From assembly GCF_002291145.1 (NCBI RefSeq), contig NZ_NTGE01000195.1, forward strand, positions 1 through 64,000: a DNA stretch of 64,000 bases. Direction: 5' to 3'. The number at the start of each line of letters is the position of its first letter. Within the stretch, counting starts at the first letter, position 1. This DNA is from Streptomyces sp. SA15. Lineage in GTDB: Bacteria; Actinomycetota; Actinomycetes; Streptomycetales; Streptomycetaceae. The notes under the pieces are model-generated. The model saw only the letters and a list, made by a program, of their open reading frames with translations, was not told the DNA's origin and did not search any database. Position numbers and translations under genes: made by a program. This document shows, one piece after another, positions 1-9,100 of the stretch.

Positions 1-370
1 CTCGGGCCGCGCGGTGTCGGGCCATACCGTGGCCTCGGGCCGCGCGGTGTCGGGCCGTACCGTGGCCTCGGGCCGCGCGGCACGGGCGGTCTCGGGCGCG
101 GGCTCTGTGGTGTGGGCGGGTCCCGGCGTGGGGTCGGTGGTGTGGGCGGGTCCCGGCGTGGGGTCGGTGGTGCGGACGTGCCCCGGCGTGGGGTCTGTGG
201 TGTGGGCGGTCTCGGGCGTGGGGTCGGTGGTGCGGACGTGTCCCGGCGCAGGGTCGGTGGTGCGGACGTGCCCCGGCGCAGGGTCTGCGGTGCGGGCGGT
301 CTCCGGCGTGGGGTCTGCGGCGTGGGCGTGCCTCGGCGCGGGGTCCGTGGCGCGGGCGGGTCCCTGCCCG
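1..370 (-). repeat. In-frame tandem repeats in the kinase C-terminal tail
   Basis: From about 97 to 370 the DNA repeats with a 30-base period, encoding DPTPGPAHTT-like decapeptides (about nine copies with T/A, G/E and H/R exchanges). From 1 to about 84 a 33-base period encodes ARPEATVRPDT-like units. Periods are multiples of three, so unit number can vary without frameshift. The array may continue beyond the window. Confidence 0.8.
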
Positions 371-1797
371 ACGTCCGTCGTGCGGGCGGGTCGCCCCGGC
401 GCGGGCACCGCGACCGAGGAACGTCGCGTGGTCTCCCGCGGTGCGGGGTCGCGCTGCTGGGCGAGCAGTTGCGGGGGCAGCAGTACGACGACTCCGGTGC
501 CGCCGCGCGACGACGGCCGGTAGTTGACGCTGATGCCGTACTTGACGGCCAGCCGCCCGACCACGGCCAGACCGAGCCGCGTGCCCTGCAACGAGGCGAG
601 GTCCGTCATCCGCCCCGCCACCGCCTCCTCGGCGCGCCGCATGGCCGCGTCGGCCATCTTCAGGCCGCTGTCCTCGATCGTGACGACGATCCCGGCGCTG
701 CGCTCCTCGACGTACACATGGACCTCGTCGATCGGCGGCGAGAAGTTCGCGGCGTTGTCCGTCAGCTCCGCGAGCAGGTGCATGACGCCTTCCGCGGCGA
801 AGCCGGAGATCGCGGCGCTCGTCGAGCAGTGCAGCCGTACGCGCCGGTACGCGGCGATCCGGCCGACCGCGCCGCGCAGGATGCTCTCCATCACGATCGG
901 CTTGTTCCACGCGCGGCTGGCCCGGCCGCCCATGAGCAGTGCCAGCCGGTCGGTCATGAGGCCCAGCTGCGAGGTGCTGTGATCCAGCCTCAGCAGGTCG
1001 CCGAAGACCTCCTCGCCGTGCCGCTCCTGCATCTCCCGCAGGTCGGCGAGCATGCTCACGGCCTTGGCCTGCACCCGGCTCAGCGCCTTCGCCGAGGCGG
1101 CCTGCGCGGCGGCGGCCCGTCGTTCGCTGTGGGCGAGTTCCCGCAAGAACGATTCGGCGGGGACACTCAGCAGAGGGGACCGCGGCCACTGAAGCTCCGC
1201 GAGCACGGTGTCGGCCGAGCTGCCCGCCCGCAGCCTCGAGACCGCGGCGGGCAGGGTCTCTCGCGTCAGACGCTCCAGCTCGGCGGCGCCTTCGGCCAGT
1301 TCGCGCTGGGCCTGCTGCCGTTCGGTGTCCAGGGCCGCGGCATACCGAACGTCCTGTTCCACCACGGAGGCGAAGGTGTCCGTGATCAGGCGCAGTTGCG
1401 GATCGGACGGCAACGGCACGCTCGTCAGGGCGTCACTCGCGCTCGCCCCGTCCCGCAGCCGCTTCGCGACCGAGGGCAGGGTCACGTTCCCCAGATGCGC
1501 GGACTCCGCGACCAACTGCGCCAACTGTGCCCTGAGTCGACCGACTTCGGTGTCGAGCGCCGCGGCGGACCGGCGGGAACGCCGCACCAGCAGGGCACTG
1601 AGGAGGACGGTGACCGCCACACAGAGCCAGGCGACCAGAACCGACGTCACCGTCCAGGTACGGGCGGCCGCGGGCGCCGCCGCGACCGCCGCGCCGGCGG
1701 CCATGGCGCTCACCACCAGCACGGCCAGGGGTACGGCCGACGAGGCGCGGAGCCCCCTCGCTGACCAGTGCTGGCTGGGTGGTGAAGGCACTGACAT
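1..1797 (-). CDS. Sensor-like histidine kinase / ATP-binding protein (3' end outside window)
   Basis: The ATG at 1797 has a GAGGAC ribosome site about 8 bases upstream, and the frame stays open to the window edge, so the C-terminus is missing. Two membrane segments lie at about residues 20-70. A coiled-coil-rich linker follows, then a dimerisation region with LDHSTSQLG (possible phospho-acceptor His) and a GHKL ATPase domain: N-box ELTDNAANFSPP, DSGLKM, and GTRLGLAVVGRLA. This matches the nucleotide-binding sensor kinases of Streptomyces, including the CvnA proteins of conservons, but the usual large extracellular sensor domain is absent. The tail after about residue 460 is low-complexity: nine or so 10-residue DPTPGxxxTT units, then 11-residue ARPEATVxPDT units. 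Whether conservon partners CvnB-D follow cannot be seen. Kinase activity is inferred from the motifs only. Confidence 0.85.
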   Translation of the reverse strand, partial: MSVPSPPSQHWSARGLRASSAVPLAVLVVSAMAAGAAVAAAPAAARTWTVTSVLVAWLCVAVTVLLSALLVRRSRRSAAALDTEVGRLRAQLAQLVAESAHLGNVTLPSVAKRLRDGASASDALTSVPLPSDPQLRLITDTFASVVEQDVRYAAALDTERQQAQRELAEGAAELERLTRETLPAAVSRLRAGSSADTVLAELQWPRSPLLSVPAESFLRELAHSERRAAAAQAASAKALSRVQAKAVSMLADLREMQERHGEEVFGDLLRLDHSTSQLGLMTDRLALLMGGRASRAWNKPIVMESILRGAVGRIAAYRRVRLHCSTSAAISGFAAEGVMHLLAELTDNAANFSPPIDEVHVYVEERSAGIVVTIEDSGLKMADAAMRRAEEAVAGRMTDLASLQGTRLGLAVVGRLAVKYGISVNYRPSSRGGTGVVVLLPPQLLAQQRDPAPRETTRRSSVAVPAPGRPARTTDVGQGPARATDPAPRHAHAADPTPETARTADPAPGHVRTTDPAPGHVRTTDPTPETAHTTDPTPGHVRTTDPTPGPAHTTDPTPGPAHTTEPAPETARAARPEATVRPDTARPEATVWPDTARPE

Positions 1798-2328
1798 TCA
1801 GCGGTCCTCGGTCCTTCGGTACGGGAGCAATGGGTCGACCGACACGTCGCGGTGACAGTCAGGTCGCGGTCACAGTCAGGTCGCGGTCACAGTCAGGTCG
1901 CCGTCAGGCGGAGACCGCCGCGCGGACGGCGATCGTCCGGACCGGATCCCGGCTCATGCTAGTCATCCTGTCGCGCGCCGAAATCCGACTGACCGAACAG
2001 TCCGCTCAGGATTCGAGTTCGTCGTGAACCTGCCGTCGCGTCGGCGGGGCGTGGTAGCGGATTCGTCGCGTGTCGCACGTCCTTGACGACCGTGTATGTC
2101 CGTCGGCGGTCACTTGACGAGCCATCAACGCCCAAGGAAGTTCAGTCAGTTCCGCGTATTGACCACGGCGTTACGACTGCTTTCCGGCCAACCCGGCGGC
2201 CCGCGTGTGCCTGCGATGTGCGAGAGACGTGCATGCGATGTGCACGGCCACCGCGTGGGGCGGGAGAAAACCATGAGGCCCAAGCACATGCGGTGGGGTA
2301 CGTTTCCTGCTGTTCGAAGGGGGACCAA
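1798..2328. other. Intergenic region between divergent genes with a 17-bp triplicate
   Basis: This 531-base stretch separates the minus-strand kinase gene from the plus-strand gene at 2329. Three head-to-tail 17-base units (ACAGTCAGGTCGCGGTC and one variant) lie at 1855-1871, 1872-1888 and 1889-1905, just upstream of the kinase start. Near 2210-2245 the string TGCGATGTGC occurs twice. Composition around 1955-2110 is less GC-rich than the flanks. No gene is convincing; it should hold the promoters of both neighbours. Confidence 0.5.
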
Positions 2329-3060
2329 GTGGCGAAGCTCAACCAGATCATCGCCGTGGAAAAGGGTGTCAAGAGCAAGTCGCTGCAGGACATCACCGCG
2401 GCTCACCACAAGGTGCAGAAGCCGGCTCTGCTGGCCGGTATCTCGCGTGCGTACCAGCCGAAGGACGAGGAGGGCGAGCAGTTGCCGCCCGAGTCCACGC
2501 GGGTGCAGATCAAGGCCGAGGAGGTGCTGCGCGAGATGTCCGCGTCACTGACCCGGTTGTTCGACGTGACCGCCACCAAGGACTGGGCCAACTGCTCCGC
2601 CCGCGCGGACGTCACCGTCGACGGGCGGACGATCGTCTCGGACGTTCCGGTCAGCTATCTGCTGTTCCTGGAGAAGCAGCTCACGGACCTGCATACCTTC
2701 GTGAAGAAGCTGCCCGTGCTCGACGCTGCCGAGTCCTGGACCCTCGACCCGTCGACGGACTGGTGGAAGACGGACCCGGTCCGCACGATCCGTACGAAGA
2801 AGGTCCCGCGCAACCACGTCAAGGCCGAGGCGACCGACAAGCACCCGGCGCAGGTCGAGGTGTACTACGAGGACGTGCCCATCGGGTACTGGACGACGGT
2901 CAAGTTCTCCGGAGCGCTTCCGGCGCGGCGGGTGAACGAGCTTGTGGAGCGGGTCGAGAAGCTCCAGCAGGCGGTGAAGTTCGCCCGCGAGGAGGCCAAC
3001 GGCGCCGAGGTCACCGACCAGCGCGTCGGCGACGCGGTGTTCGGCTACCTGTTCGGCTGA
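2329..3060 (+). CDS. Conserved actinobacterial/phage-type protein (DUF7873-like)
   Basis: 243 residues from the GTG at 2329, preceded by GAAGGGGG six bases upstream. The open frame continues further upstream but that part lacks a ribosome site and reads as non-coding. The protein begins VAKLNQIIAVEKGVKSKS and is mostly charged and soluble, with no membrane segment or signal peptide. A helical, Glu/Lys-rich C-terminal part (VNELVERVEKLQQAVKFAREEAN) looks coiled-coil forming. From memory it matches the uncharacterised DUF7873 family found in streptomycetes and their phages. It is followed directly by the structured tract with tRNA-like halves (3187-3404), so it may bind, process or be processed with those RNAs; that link is inference from position alone. 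No catalytic motif was recognised. Confidence 0.75.
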   Translation: MAKLNQIIAVEKGVKSKSLQDITAAHHKVQKPALLAGISRAYQPKDEEGEQLPPESTRVQIKAEEVLREMSASLTRLFDVTATKDWANCSARADVTVDGRTIVSDVPVSYLLFLEKQLTDLHTFVKKLPVLDAAESWTLDPSTDWWKTDPVRTIRTKKVPRNHVKAEATDKHPAQVEVYYEDVPIGYWTTVKFSGALPARRVNELVERVEKLQQAVKFAREEANGAEVTDQRVGDAVFGYLFG

Positions 3061-3088
3061 CGCCGGGCGCGGGTAGCATCCCAGATCG

Positions 3089-3110
3089 CCCCCGCGTGCG
3101 AGCGCGGGGG
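3089..3110 (+). terminator. Strong GC hairpin after the DUF7873-like gene
   Basis: Perfect 8-bp inverted repeat: CCCCCGCG (3089-3096), six-base loop TGCGAG, CGCGGGGG (3103-3110), 28 bases after the stop codon. No U-tract follows, as is common in Streptomyces. It could be a terminator or an RNA-processing stem upstream of the tRNA-like tract. Confidence 0.5.
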
Positions 3111-3186
3111 TGCGCAACAGGCTCGGACCGGATTGAGGACCGGTTCGTGCCGGAGCGCAAGCTGAAACTGAGGTTCAGCCTGAAGA

Positions 3187-3262
3187 CGCGGTCACAGTGA
3201 AGGTTCGAGTCCTTCCCCCGGCTCCACACGCCGGGGTAGCCCAACCGGCAGAGGCAGCCGTG
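3187..3262 (+). ncRNA. Permuted tRNA-like module A (tRNA mimic candidate)
   Basis: A tRNA 3' half precedes its own 5' half. The T-arm is GAAGG (3199-3203), loop TTCGAGT, CCTTC (3211-3215). The acceptor 3' strand CCCCGGC (3216-3222) follows, then T-CCA-CAC, then acceptor 5' strand GCCGGGG (3230-3236), which pairs 7 of 7. Next come TA and a D-arm GCC (3239-3241)/GGC (3253-3255) containing GG. The sequence after the D-arm, CCGTG (3258-3262), can pair with CGCGG (3187-3191) upstream of the T-arm, closing an anticodon-like stem. This leaves the acceptor end closed by a short loop and the anticodon end open, which is the layout of the tRNA-like module of bacterial Y RNAs (YrlA) and of the permuted tmRNA tRNA domain. 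RNA production and limits are inferred. Confidence 0.5.
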
Positions 3263-3334
3263 ATCAAACTCAGACTCTCGCTCCAGCTTCAGCATCGCCG
3301 CCGATCGCCGGATCGACCGAGGACGGACGAGCGC

Positions 3335-3404
3335 CGTCGGATGCGAGTTCGACTCTCGCCTGCAGCTCTGTCGTGCTGCGGTAGTTCAAAGGAAGAACAC
3401 GAGG
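3335..3404 (+). ncRNA. Permuted tRNA-like module B (tRNA mimic candidate)
   Basis: Same topology as module A. T-arm: GCGAG (3343-3347), loop TTCGACT, CTCGC (3355-3359). Acceptor 3' strand CTGCAGC (3360-3366), eight-base linker, acceptor 5' strand GCTGCGG (3375-3381), pairing 7 of 7 with one G-U. Then TA and a perfect D-arm GTTC (3384-3387), loop AAAGGAA, GAAC (3395-3398), followed by A as at tRNA position 26. CGAGG (3400-3404) can pair 4 of 5 with CGTCG (3335-3339). The linker lacks CCA, unlike module A. Primary sequence differs from module A while paired elements are kept, which supports real RNA structure. Confidence 0.5.
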
Positions 3405-3772
3405 GCCTGACGACTGATCCGTCCTCTTAAACGCCACCGGCGTGCGCAATTGGGTGGCATCCCCAGGGGCCCGGGAGCTGGATACGACTCCCGGGCTCCG
3501 CCATCAGCGATACCCACCGCGGAGGACCGGGCGCAGTGTCTCGATGACGCCGGGGTCGTCCACGCCATGCCCGTGCGGATCGCGGTGCGACGAGGCGTCG
3601 GCCCGCCGTCGGTCATCGCCGCGCGGGCATAGATCACGGCATCGGGGCGCTGAAACGGACATCCGGGAGACTGTCGCCTGGGTGTGGACCATGTGGTCGC
3701 CTCCCGGTTGTTCGATCGAGAGCGAGTCGGCTCCTCGCGGGGGCCGGCCGCCCAGTGGAAAGGAAGCCGTCC
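3405..3772 (+). other. Structured leader/intergenic tract before lpdA
   Basis: Two further hairpins are visible: GCCACC (3433-3438)/GGTGGC (3453-3458), and CCCGGGAG (3470-3477)/CTCCCGGG (3488-3495) with a ten-base loop, followed by GCTCCGCCA, which resembles a tRNA 3' end but has no proper T-loop. The rest (3510-3772) should contain the lpdA promoter. No protein gene is convincing here. Confidence 0.4.
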
Positions 3773-5185
3773 ATGGACGAGCAGGGTGAGCGCTTCGACG
3801 TCGTCGTACTCGGCGCGGGGCCGGGGGGATACGTCGCCGCCATCCGGGCCGCGCAGCTCGGCAAGAGTGTCGCGGTCGTCGAGGAGAAGTACTGGGGCGG
3901 CGTCTGTCTGAACGTGGGCTGCATCCCCACCAAGGCCCTGCTGCGCAACGCCGAGCTCGCGCACATCTTCACGCGCGAGGCGAAGACCTTCGGCATCAAG
4001 GTCGACGGGCAGGTCTCCTTCGACTACGGGGAGGCCTTCCGCCGCAGCCGGAAGGTCGCCGACGGCCGGGTCAAGGGCGTCCACTACCTGATGAAGAAGA
4101 ACAAGATCACGGAAATCAGCGGTCGCGGCACGTTCGTCGACGCGCACACGCTCCAGGTGGCCGACTACAACGGCAACACCCGCGCCATCGGCTTCGACCA
4201 CTGCATCATCGCCACCGGAGCGACTCCCAAGCTGCTGCCCGGCACGCGTCGCACCTCCCGGGTGGTGACGTACGAGGAGCAGATCCTCGCCGAGGACCTG
4301 CCGCAGTCGATCGTGATCGCCGGGGCCGGGGCCATCGGCGTCGAGTTCGCGTACGTCCTGCACAACTACGGCGTGAAGGTCACCGTCGTCGAGTTCCTGG
4401 ACCGCGTCGCCCCGCTGGAGGACGCCGAGGTCTCCGCCGAACTGGCCAAGCAGTACCGGAGGCTGGGCATCGACGTGCTCACCTCGACCCGCGTCGAGTC
4501 GATCGACGAGTCCGGCCCGCAGGTCCGCGTCACGGTCACCGGCAAGGACGGCACGCAGCGGGTCCTGGAGGCCGACAAGGTCCTGCAGGCGATCGGCTTC
4601 GCCCCCAACGTCACCGGCTACGGCCTGGAGAACACCGGAGTGCGCGTCACCGAGCGCGGCGCGATCGACGTCGACGGCCGTTGCCGTACCTCCGTCCCGC
4701 ACATCTACGCCATCGGCGACGTCACCGCGAAGCTGATGCTCGCGCACGCCGCCGAGGCGATGGGCGTGGTCGCCGCCGAGACGCTCGCGGACGCGGAGAC
4801 CATGGAGCTGGACTACGTGATGATCCCGCGCGCCACCTTCTGCCAGCCGCAGATCGCCAGCTTCGGCTACACCGAGGCGCAGGCGAAGGAGAAGGGCTAC
4901 GACGTCCAGGTCGCCAAGTTCCCCTTCACCGCCAACGGCAAGGCACACGGTCTGGGAGACACCACCGGCTTCGTGAAGCTGATCAGCGACGCCAAGTACG
5001 GCGAGCTCCTCGGCGGCCATCTCATCGGCCCCGACGTCACCGAACTCCTCCCCGAGCTGACCCTGGCCCAGCAGTGGGACCTCACGGTCCACGAGGTCGC
5101 CCGCAACGTCCACGCCCACCCCACCCTGAGCGAAGCGGTCAAGGAAGCCGTCCACGGCCTCGCAGGCCACATGATCAACATGTAG
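3773..5185 (+). CDS. lpdA: Dihydrolipoyl dehydrogenase (E3)
   Basis: 470 residues. I use the ATG at 3773, spaced correctly from GGAAAGGAAG; an in-frame ATG at 3755 lies inside that site. The enzyme reoxidises dihydrolipoamide of 2-oxoacid dehydrogenase complexes, passing electrons through a disulfide and FAD to NAD+. Visible signatures: N-terminal FAD motif VVVLGAGPGGYVAAIRAAQLG, redox disulfide GGVCLNVGCIPTKALLRN, second dinucleotide motif IAGAGAIGVEFAYVL, FAD motif IYAIGDV, and the C-terminal active-site HAHPTLSEAV. The mycobacterial Lpd type is the nearest match by eye. No E1/E2 genes are adjacent, so it probably serves complexes encoded elsewhere. It stands alone, convergent with the following CoA-ester genes. 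Confidence 0.95.
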   Translation: MDEQGERFDVVVLGAGPGGYVAAIRAAQLGKSVAVVEEKYWGGVCLNVGCIPTKALLRNAELAHIFTREAKTFGIKVDGQVSFDYGEAFRRSRKVADGRVKGVHYLMKKNKITEISGRGTFVDAHTLQVADYNGNTRAIGFDHCIIATGATPKLLPGTRRTSRVVTYEEQILAEDLPQSIVIAGAGAIGVEFAYVLHNYGVKVTVVEFLDRVAPLEDAEVSAELAKQYRRLGIDVLTSTRVESIDESGPQVRVTVTGKDGTQRVLEADKVLQAIGFAPNVTGYGLENTGVRVTERGAIDVDGRCRTSVPHIYAIGDVTAKLMLAHAAEAMGVVAAETLADAETMELDYVMIPRATFCQPQIASFGYTEAQAKEKGYDVQVAKFPFTANGKAHGLGDTTGFVKLISDAKYGELLGGHLIGPDVTELLPELTLAQQWDLTVHEVARNVHAHPTLSEAVKEAVHGLAGHMINM

Positions 5186-5229
5186 CAGGGCGCTCGGCGC
5201 AGCGGCAACAGGACCCCCTGCCTCGCTCT

Positions 5230-6090
5230 CTAACTGTCGTACGGGTAGAAGCCGCGGCCGCTCTTGCGGCCGAGGTGGCCCGCTGCGACCAGGCGGCGCA
5301 GCAGGGCGGGGGGTGCGTACAGCGGCTCCTTGAACTCCTCGTACATCGACTCGGCGACCGCCTGGGCGGTGTCGAGGCCGATGAGGTCGAGCAGACGCAG
5401 CGGACCCATGGGGTGGGCGCAGCCGAGTTCCATGCCCCGGTCGATGTCGTCGGGCCGTGCGGCGCCGGACTCCACCATGCGTACGGCGCTGAGCAGGTAG
5501 GGCACGAGCAGGGCGTTGACCACGAAGCCGGAGCGGTCGGGCGCCTGAATGGCGTGCTTGCCCAGCTGCTGGGCGAAGCCGCGGGTGCGCTGGACGGTCT
5601 CCGGGCTGGTGGTGAGGGCGGGGATCAGCTCGACCAACTGCTGCACGGGCACGGGGTTGAAGAAGTGCATGCCGATGACCTGCGCGGGCCGCTCGGTGAC
5701 GACGGCGAGATCGACGATGGGGATCGACGAGGTGTTGGTGGCCAGAATCGCCGCCGGGTCTTCGACCGCCTTGTCCAGGGCGCGGAGGACGTCGGTCTTG
5801 ATGTCGCGGTTCTCGGCGACGGCTTCGACGACGAACTGGCGGTCGGACAGGTCGCTGAGGTCGTGGGTGAAGGACAGCTTGGCGAGGGCCTGGTCCCGCT
5901 GCTCTTCGCTGAGCTTGCCCCGCCGGACGCCCCGGTCGAGGGAGTCGATGAGACGGCGGCGGCCGGTCTCGACGGCGTCATGGGTGGCTTCGGCGACGCG
6001 GACGTCGATGCCGCCCAGGGCGGCGACTTCGGCGATGCCGGAGCCCATGAGGCCGCAGCCGACGACGCCGAGACGGGTGACGGGATCCAT
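5230..6090 (-). CDS. 3-hydroxybutyryl-CoA (3-hydroxyacyl-CoA) dehydrogenase
   Basis: 286 residues, ATG start at 6090. It oxidises 3-hydroxyacyl-CoA to 3-oxoacyl-CoA with NAD(P)+, or runs in reverse. Visible: Rossmann motif VGCGLMGSGIAEVAALGG at the N-terminus, the catalytic His in VIGMHFFNPVPVQQLVEL, and a normal C-terminal domain ending GRKSGRGFYPYD. Full length for the short HBDH/FadB2 group. Only 19 bases separate it from the upstream icmF, so the two are very probably cotranscribed. The context suggests C4 acyl-CoA interconversion (acetoacetyl-, hydroxybutyryl-, butyryl-/isobutyryl-CoA), possibly supplying polyketide extender units or valine catabolism. Confidence 0.92.
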   Translation of the reverse strand: MDPVTRLGVVGCGLMGSGIAEVAALGGIDVRVAEATHDAVETGRRRLIDSLDRGVRRGKLSEEQRDQALAKLSFTHDLSDLSDRQFVVEAVAENRDIKTDVLRALDKAVEDPAAILATNTSSIPIVDLAVVTERPAQVIGMHFFNPVPVQQLVELIPALTTSPETVQRTRGFAQQLGKHAIQAPDRSGFVVNALLVPYLLSAVRMVESGAARPDDIDRGMELGCAHPMGPLRLLDLIGLDTAQAVAESMYEEFKEPLYAPPALLRRLVAAGHLGRKSGRGFYPYDS

Positions 6091-6109
6091 CGGTTGTCCA
6101 ATCCTTGGG

Positions 6110-9100
6110 TCAGACGTTGCGGCGGTACTGGCCGCCGACCTCGAAGAAGGCGTCGGTGATCTGCTGGAGCGAGCAGGCGCGGGCCGCGTCCATGAGGACG
6201 GCGAAGACGTTCTCGCCGCTCACCGCGGCGTCCTTGAGGGCGGTCAGGGCCGTGTGGGCCGGGTCGCGGTGGCGGGCCTGGAAGTCCCGTACACGCTTCA
6301 GCTGGGACTGCTTCTCCACTTCCGTGGCGCGGGCGAGCTCGATGACGCCGGGCTCGGCGGTGTCCGCGTGCGGATTCCGGAAGGTGTTGACGCCGATGAT
6401 CGGCAGCGTGCCGTCGTGCTTGCGCTGCTCGTAGAGCATCGACTCGTCCTGGATACGGCCGCGCTGGTAGCCCGTCTCCATGGCACCGAGCACGCCACCT
6501 CGCTCGCTGATCCGCTCGAATTCCTTCAGGACCGCTTCTTCGACCAGGTCGGTGAGCTCGTCGATGATGAACGAGCCCTGGAGGGGGTTCTCGTTCATGG
6601 CCAGGCCCCACTCCCGGTTGATGATCAGCTGGATGGCCAGGGCCCGGCGTACGGAGTCCTCGGTGGGGGTGGTGACGGCCTCGTCGTAGGCGTTGGTGTG
6701 CAGGCTGTTGCAGTTGTCGTAGATGGCGATGAGTGCCTGCAGGGTGGTGCGGATGTCGTTGAAGTCCATCTCCTGGGCGTGCAGGGAGCGGCCCGAGGTC
6801 TGGACGTGGTACTTCAGCTTCTGCGAACGCTCGCCCGCGCCGTACTTCTCCTTCATCGCGACGGCCCAGATACGGCGGGCGACCCGGCCGAGGACGGAGT
6901 ACTCGGGGTCCATGCCGTTGGAGAAGAAGAACGACAGGTTCGGCGCGAAGTCGTCGATGCGCATGCCCCGGGCGAGGTAGGCCTCGACGTAGGTGAAGCC
7001 GTTGGCCAGGGTGAAGGCGAGCTGGCTGATGGGGTTCGCGCCGGCTTCGGCGATGTGGTAGCCGGAGATGGACACCGAGTAGAAGTTGCGGATCTTGTTC
7101 GCGATGAACCACTCCTGGATGTCCGCCATCATCCGCAGGCTGAACTCCGTGGAGAACAGGCAGGTGTTCTGGCCCTGGTCCTCCTTCAGGATGTCGGCCT
7201 GCACCGTGCCGCGCACGTTCGCCAGCGCGTGCGCGCGCAGTTCGGCGGCCTCTTCGGGTGAGGGTTCGCGGCCCTCGGCGGTGCGGAACCTGGTGAGTTG
7301 CTGCTCGACCGCGGTGTTGAGGAAGAACGCCAGGATGGTCGGCGCGGGCCCGTTGATCGTCATGGAGACCGACGTCGTCGGCGCGACCAGGTCGAAGCCG
7401 TCGTAGAGCGCCTTCATGTCGTCCAGCGTGGCCACCGACACCCCGGAGGTGCCGACCTTGCCGTAGATGTCGGGGCGTTCGTCCGGGTCACGGCCGTAGA
7501 GGGTGACCGAGTCGAAGGCGGTGGACAGCCGGGTGGCCGGCTGGCCCTCGGAGAGCAGCTTGAAGCGGCGGTTGGTGCGGAACGGATCGCCCTCGCCGGC
7601 GAACATCCGCGCCGGGTCCTCGCCGTCACGTTTGAAGGGGAACACCCCGGCGGTGAAGGGGAAGTGGCCGGGCAGGTTCTCCCCGCGCCAGAACCGCACC
7701 AGCTCCCCGTGGTCGGTGAACCGGGGCAGGGCGACGCGGGGGATCTCGTTGCCCGAGAGGGACTCGCGGGTCAGCTTGGTGCGGATCTCCTTGTCCCGGA
7801 CCTTCACGACCTGCTCGTCGCCGGAGTAGGAGGCGATGACGGCGGGCCACTTCGCGATCTGCTCGCCGATGTCGTGCGGGAGCTGCCTGCGGGCGTCCTC
7901 GAGCAGCGACTCCACGTTCCCGGATGCGGAGCCGGCGTCGACGAGCTCGCCTCTGACCGCCTCCAGGCGCTGTACCCGCCGGGCCGCCTCCGCCAGCCCC
8001 TCGGTCTCCGTGTGGTACGAGCGGATCGTGTCGGTGATCTCGGCGAGGTAGCGCACCCGGTCGGCGGGGACCACCTGACGTATGCCGGAGGAGTGGCGTA
8101 CGTCGACCGGCGCCAATACGCCCTCGGACACCGGGAGTCCGTTCTCGACCAGAGCGGTCTTCAGGTGCTGGTGGAGCGCGGTGACCCCGTCGTCGTTGAA
8201 CGTCGCCGCCGAGGTTCCGTACACCGGCATGTCCTCGGGCTTCATGCCGAACGCCTCGCGGTTGCGGACCAGTTGGCGGCCCACGTCGCGCAGCGCGTCC
8301 TTGGCGCCGCGCCGCTCGAACTTGTTGATGGCCACGACGTCGGCGAAGTCGAGCATGTCGATCTTCTCCAGCTGCGAGGCGGCGCCGAACTCCGGCGTCA
8401 TCACGTACAGGGAGGTGTCGACGAACGGCACGATCGCCGCGTCGCCCTGGCCGATGCCCGGCGTCTCCACGATCACCAGGTCGAACCCGGCGGCCTTGAC
8501 CACGTCGATCACGTCGGACAGGTGCTCGGGCAGCTCGCGGCTGCCGCGGGTGGCCAGGCTCCGGAAGAACACCCGGTTCCCGTCGAGGGAGTTCATCCGG
8601 ATCCGGTCACCCAGCAGCGCACCGCCACCGCGGCGGCGCGTCGGGTCGACCGCGATCACCGCGATGCGCAGCTTGTCCTGCTGGTCCATGCGGAACCGGC
8701 GCACCAACTCGTCGGTCAGGGACGACTTTCCCGATCCGCCGGTGCCGGTGATGCCGAGCACCGGCCTGGCCCGTGTTCCCGCGGCCGCACGGATCTGCTC
8801 CAGGAAGTCCGCGGGCAGCTTGCCGAGTTCCGCACCGGTGATGGCTCGGGCGATCGCGAACCGGTCGCCTGCGAGTACGGCGGCCGGGTCGGCCGGTTTG
8901 CCGTCCCAGAGGTCGAAGTCGCAGTCCCGCACCACCGAGTTGACCATCCCGGCGAGGCCCATCCGCTGGCCGTCCTCCGGGGAGAAGATGGTCACCCCGC
9001 TGTCGCGCAGCCGGGTGATCTCCTCGGGCACGATCACGCCGCCCCCGCCGCCCACCACGCGGACGTGCTCCGCTCCCTGCCGGCGAAGCGACTCGACCAG

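Noticed and set aside
112..1764. 550-residue plus-strand open frame
   Set aside because: Shadow of the kinase gene, which has clear GHKL motifs on the minus strand.
3149..3226. Ordinary tRNA running from GCCGGAG to CCA
   Set aside because: The 5' strand has a mismatch with the acceptor 3' strand, no TA and no D-arm follow, and the anticodon arm is not consistent; the permuted pairing is perfect.
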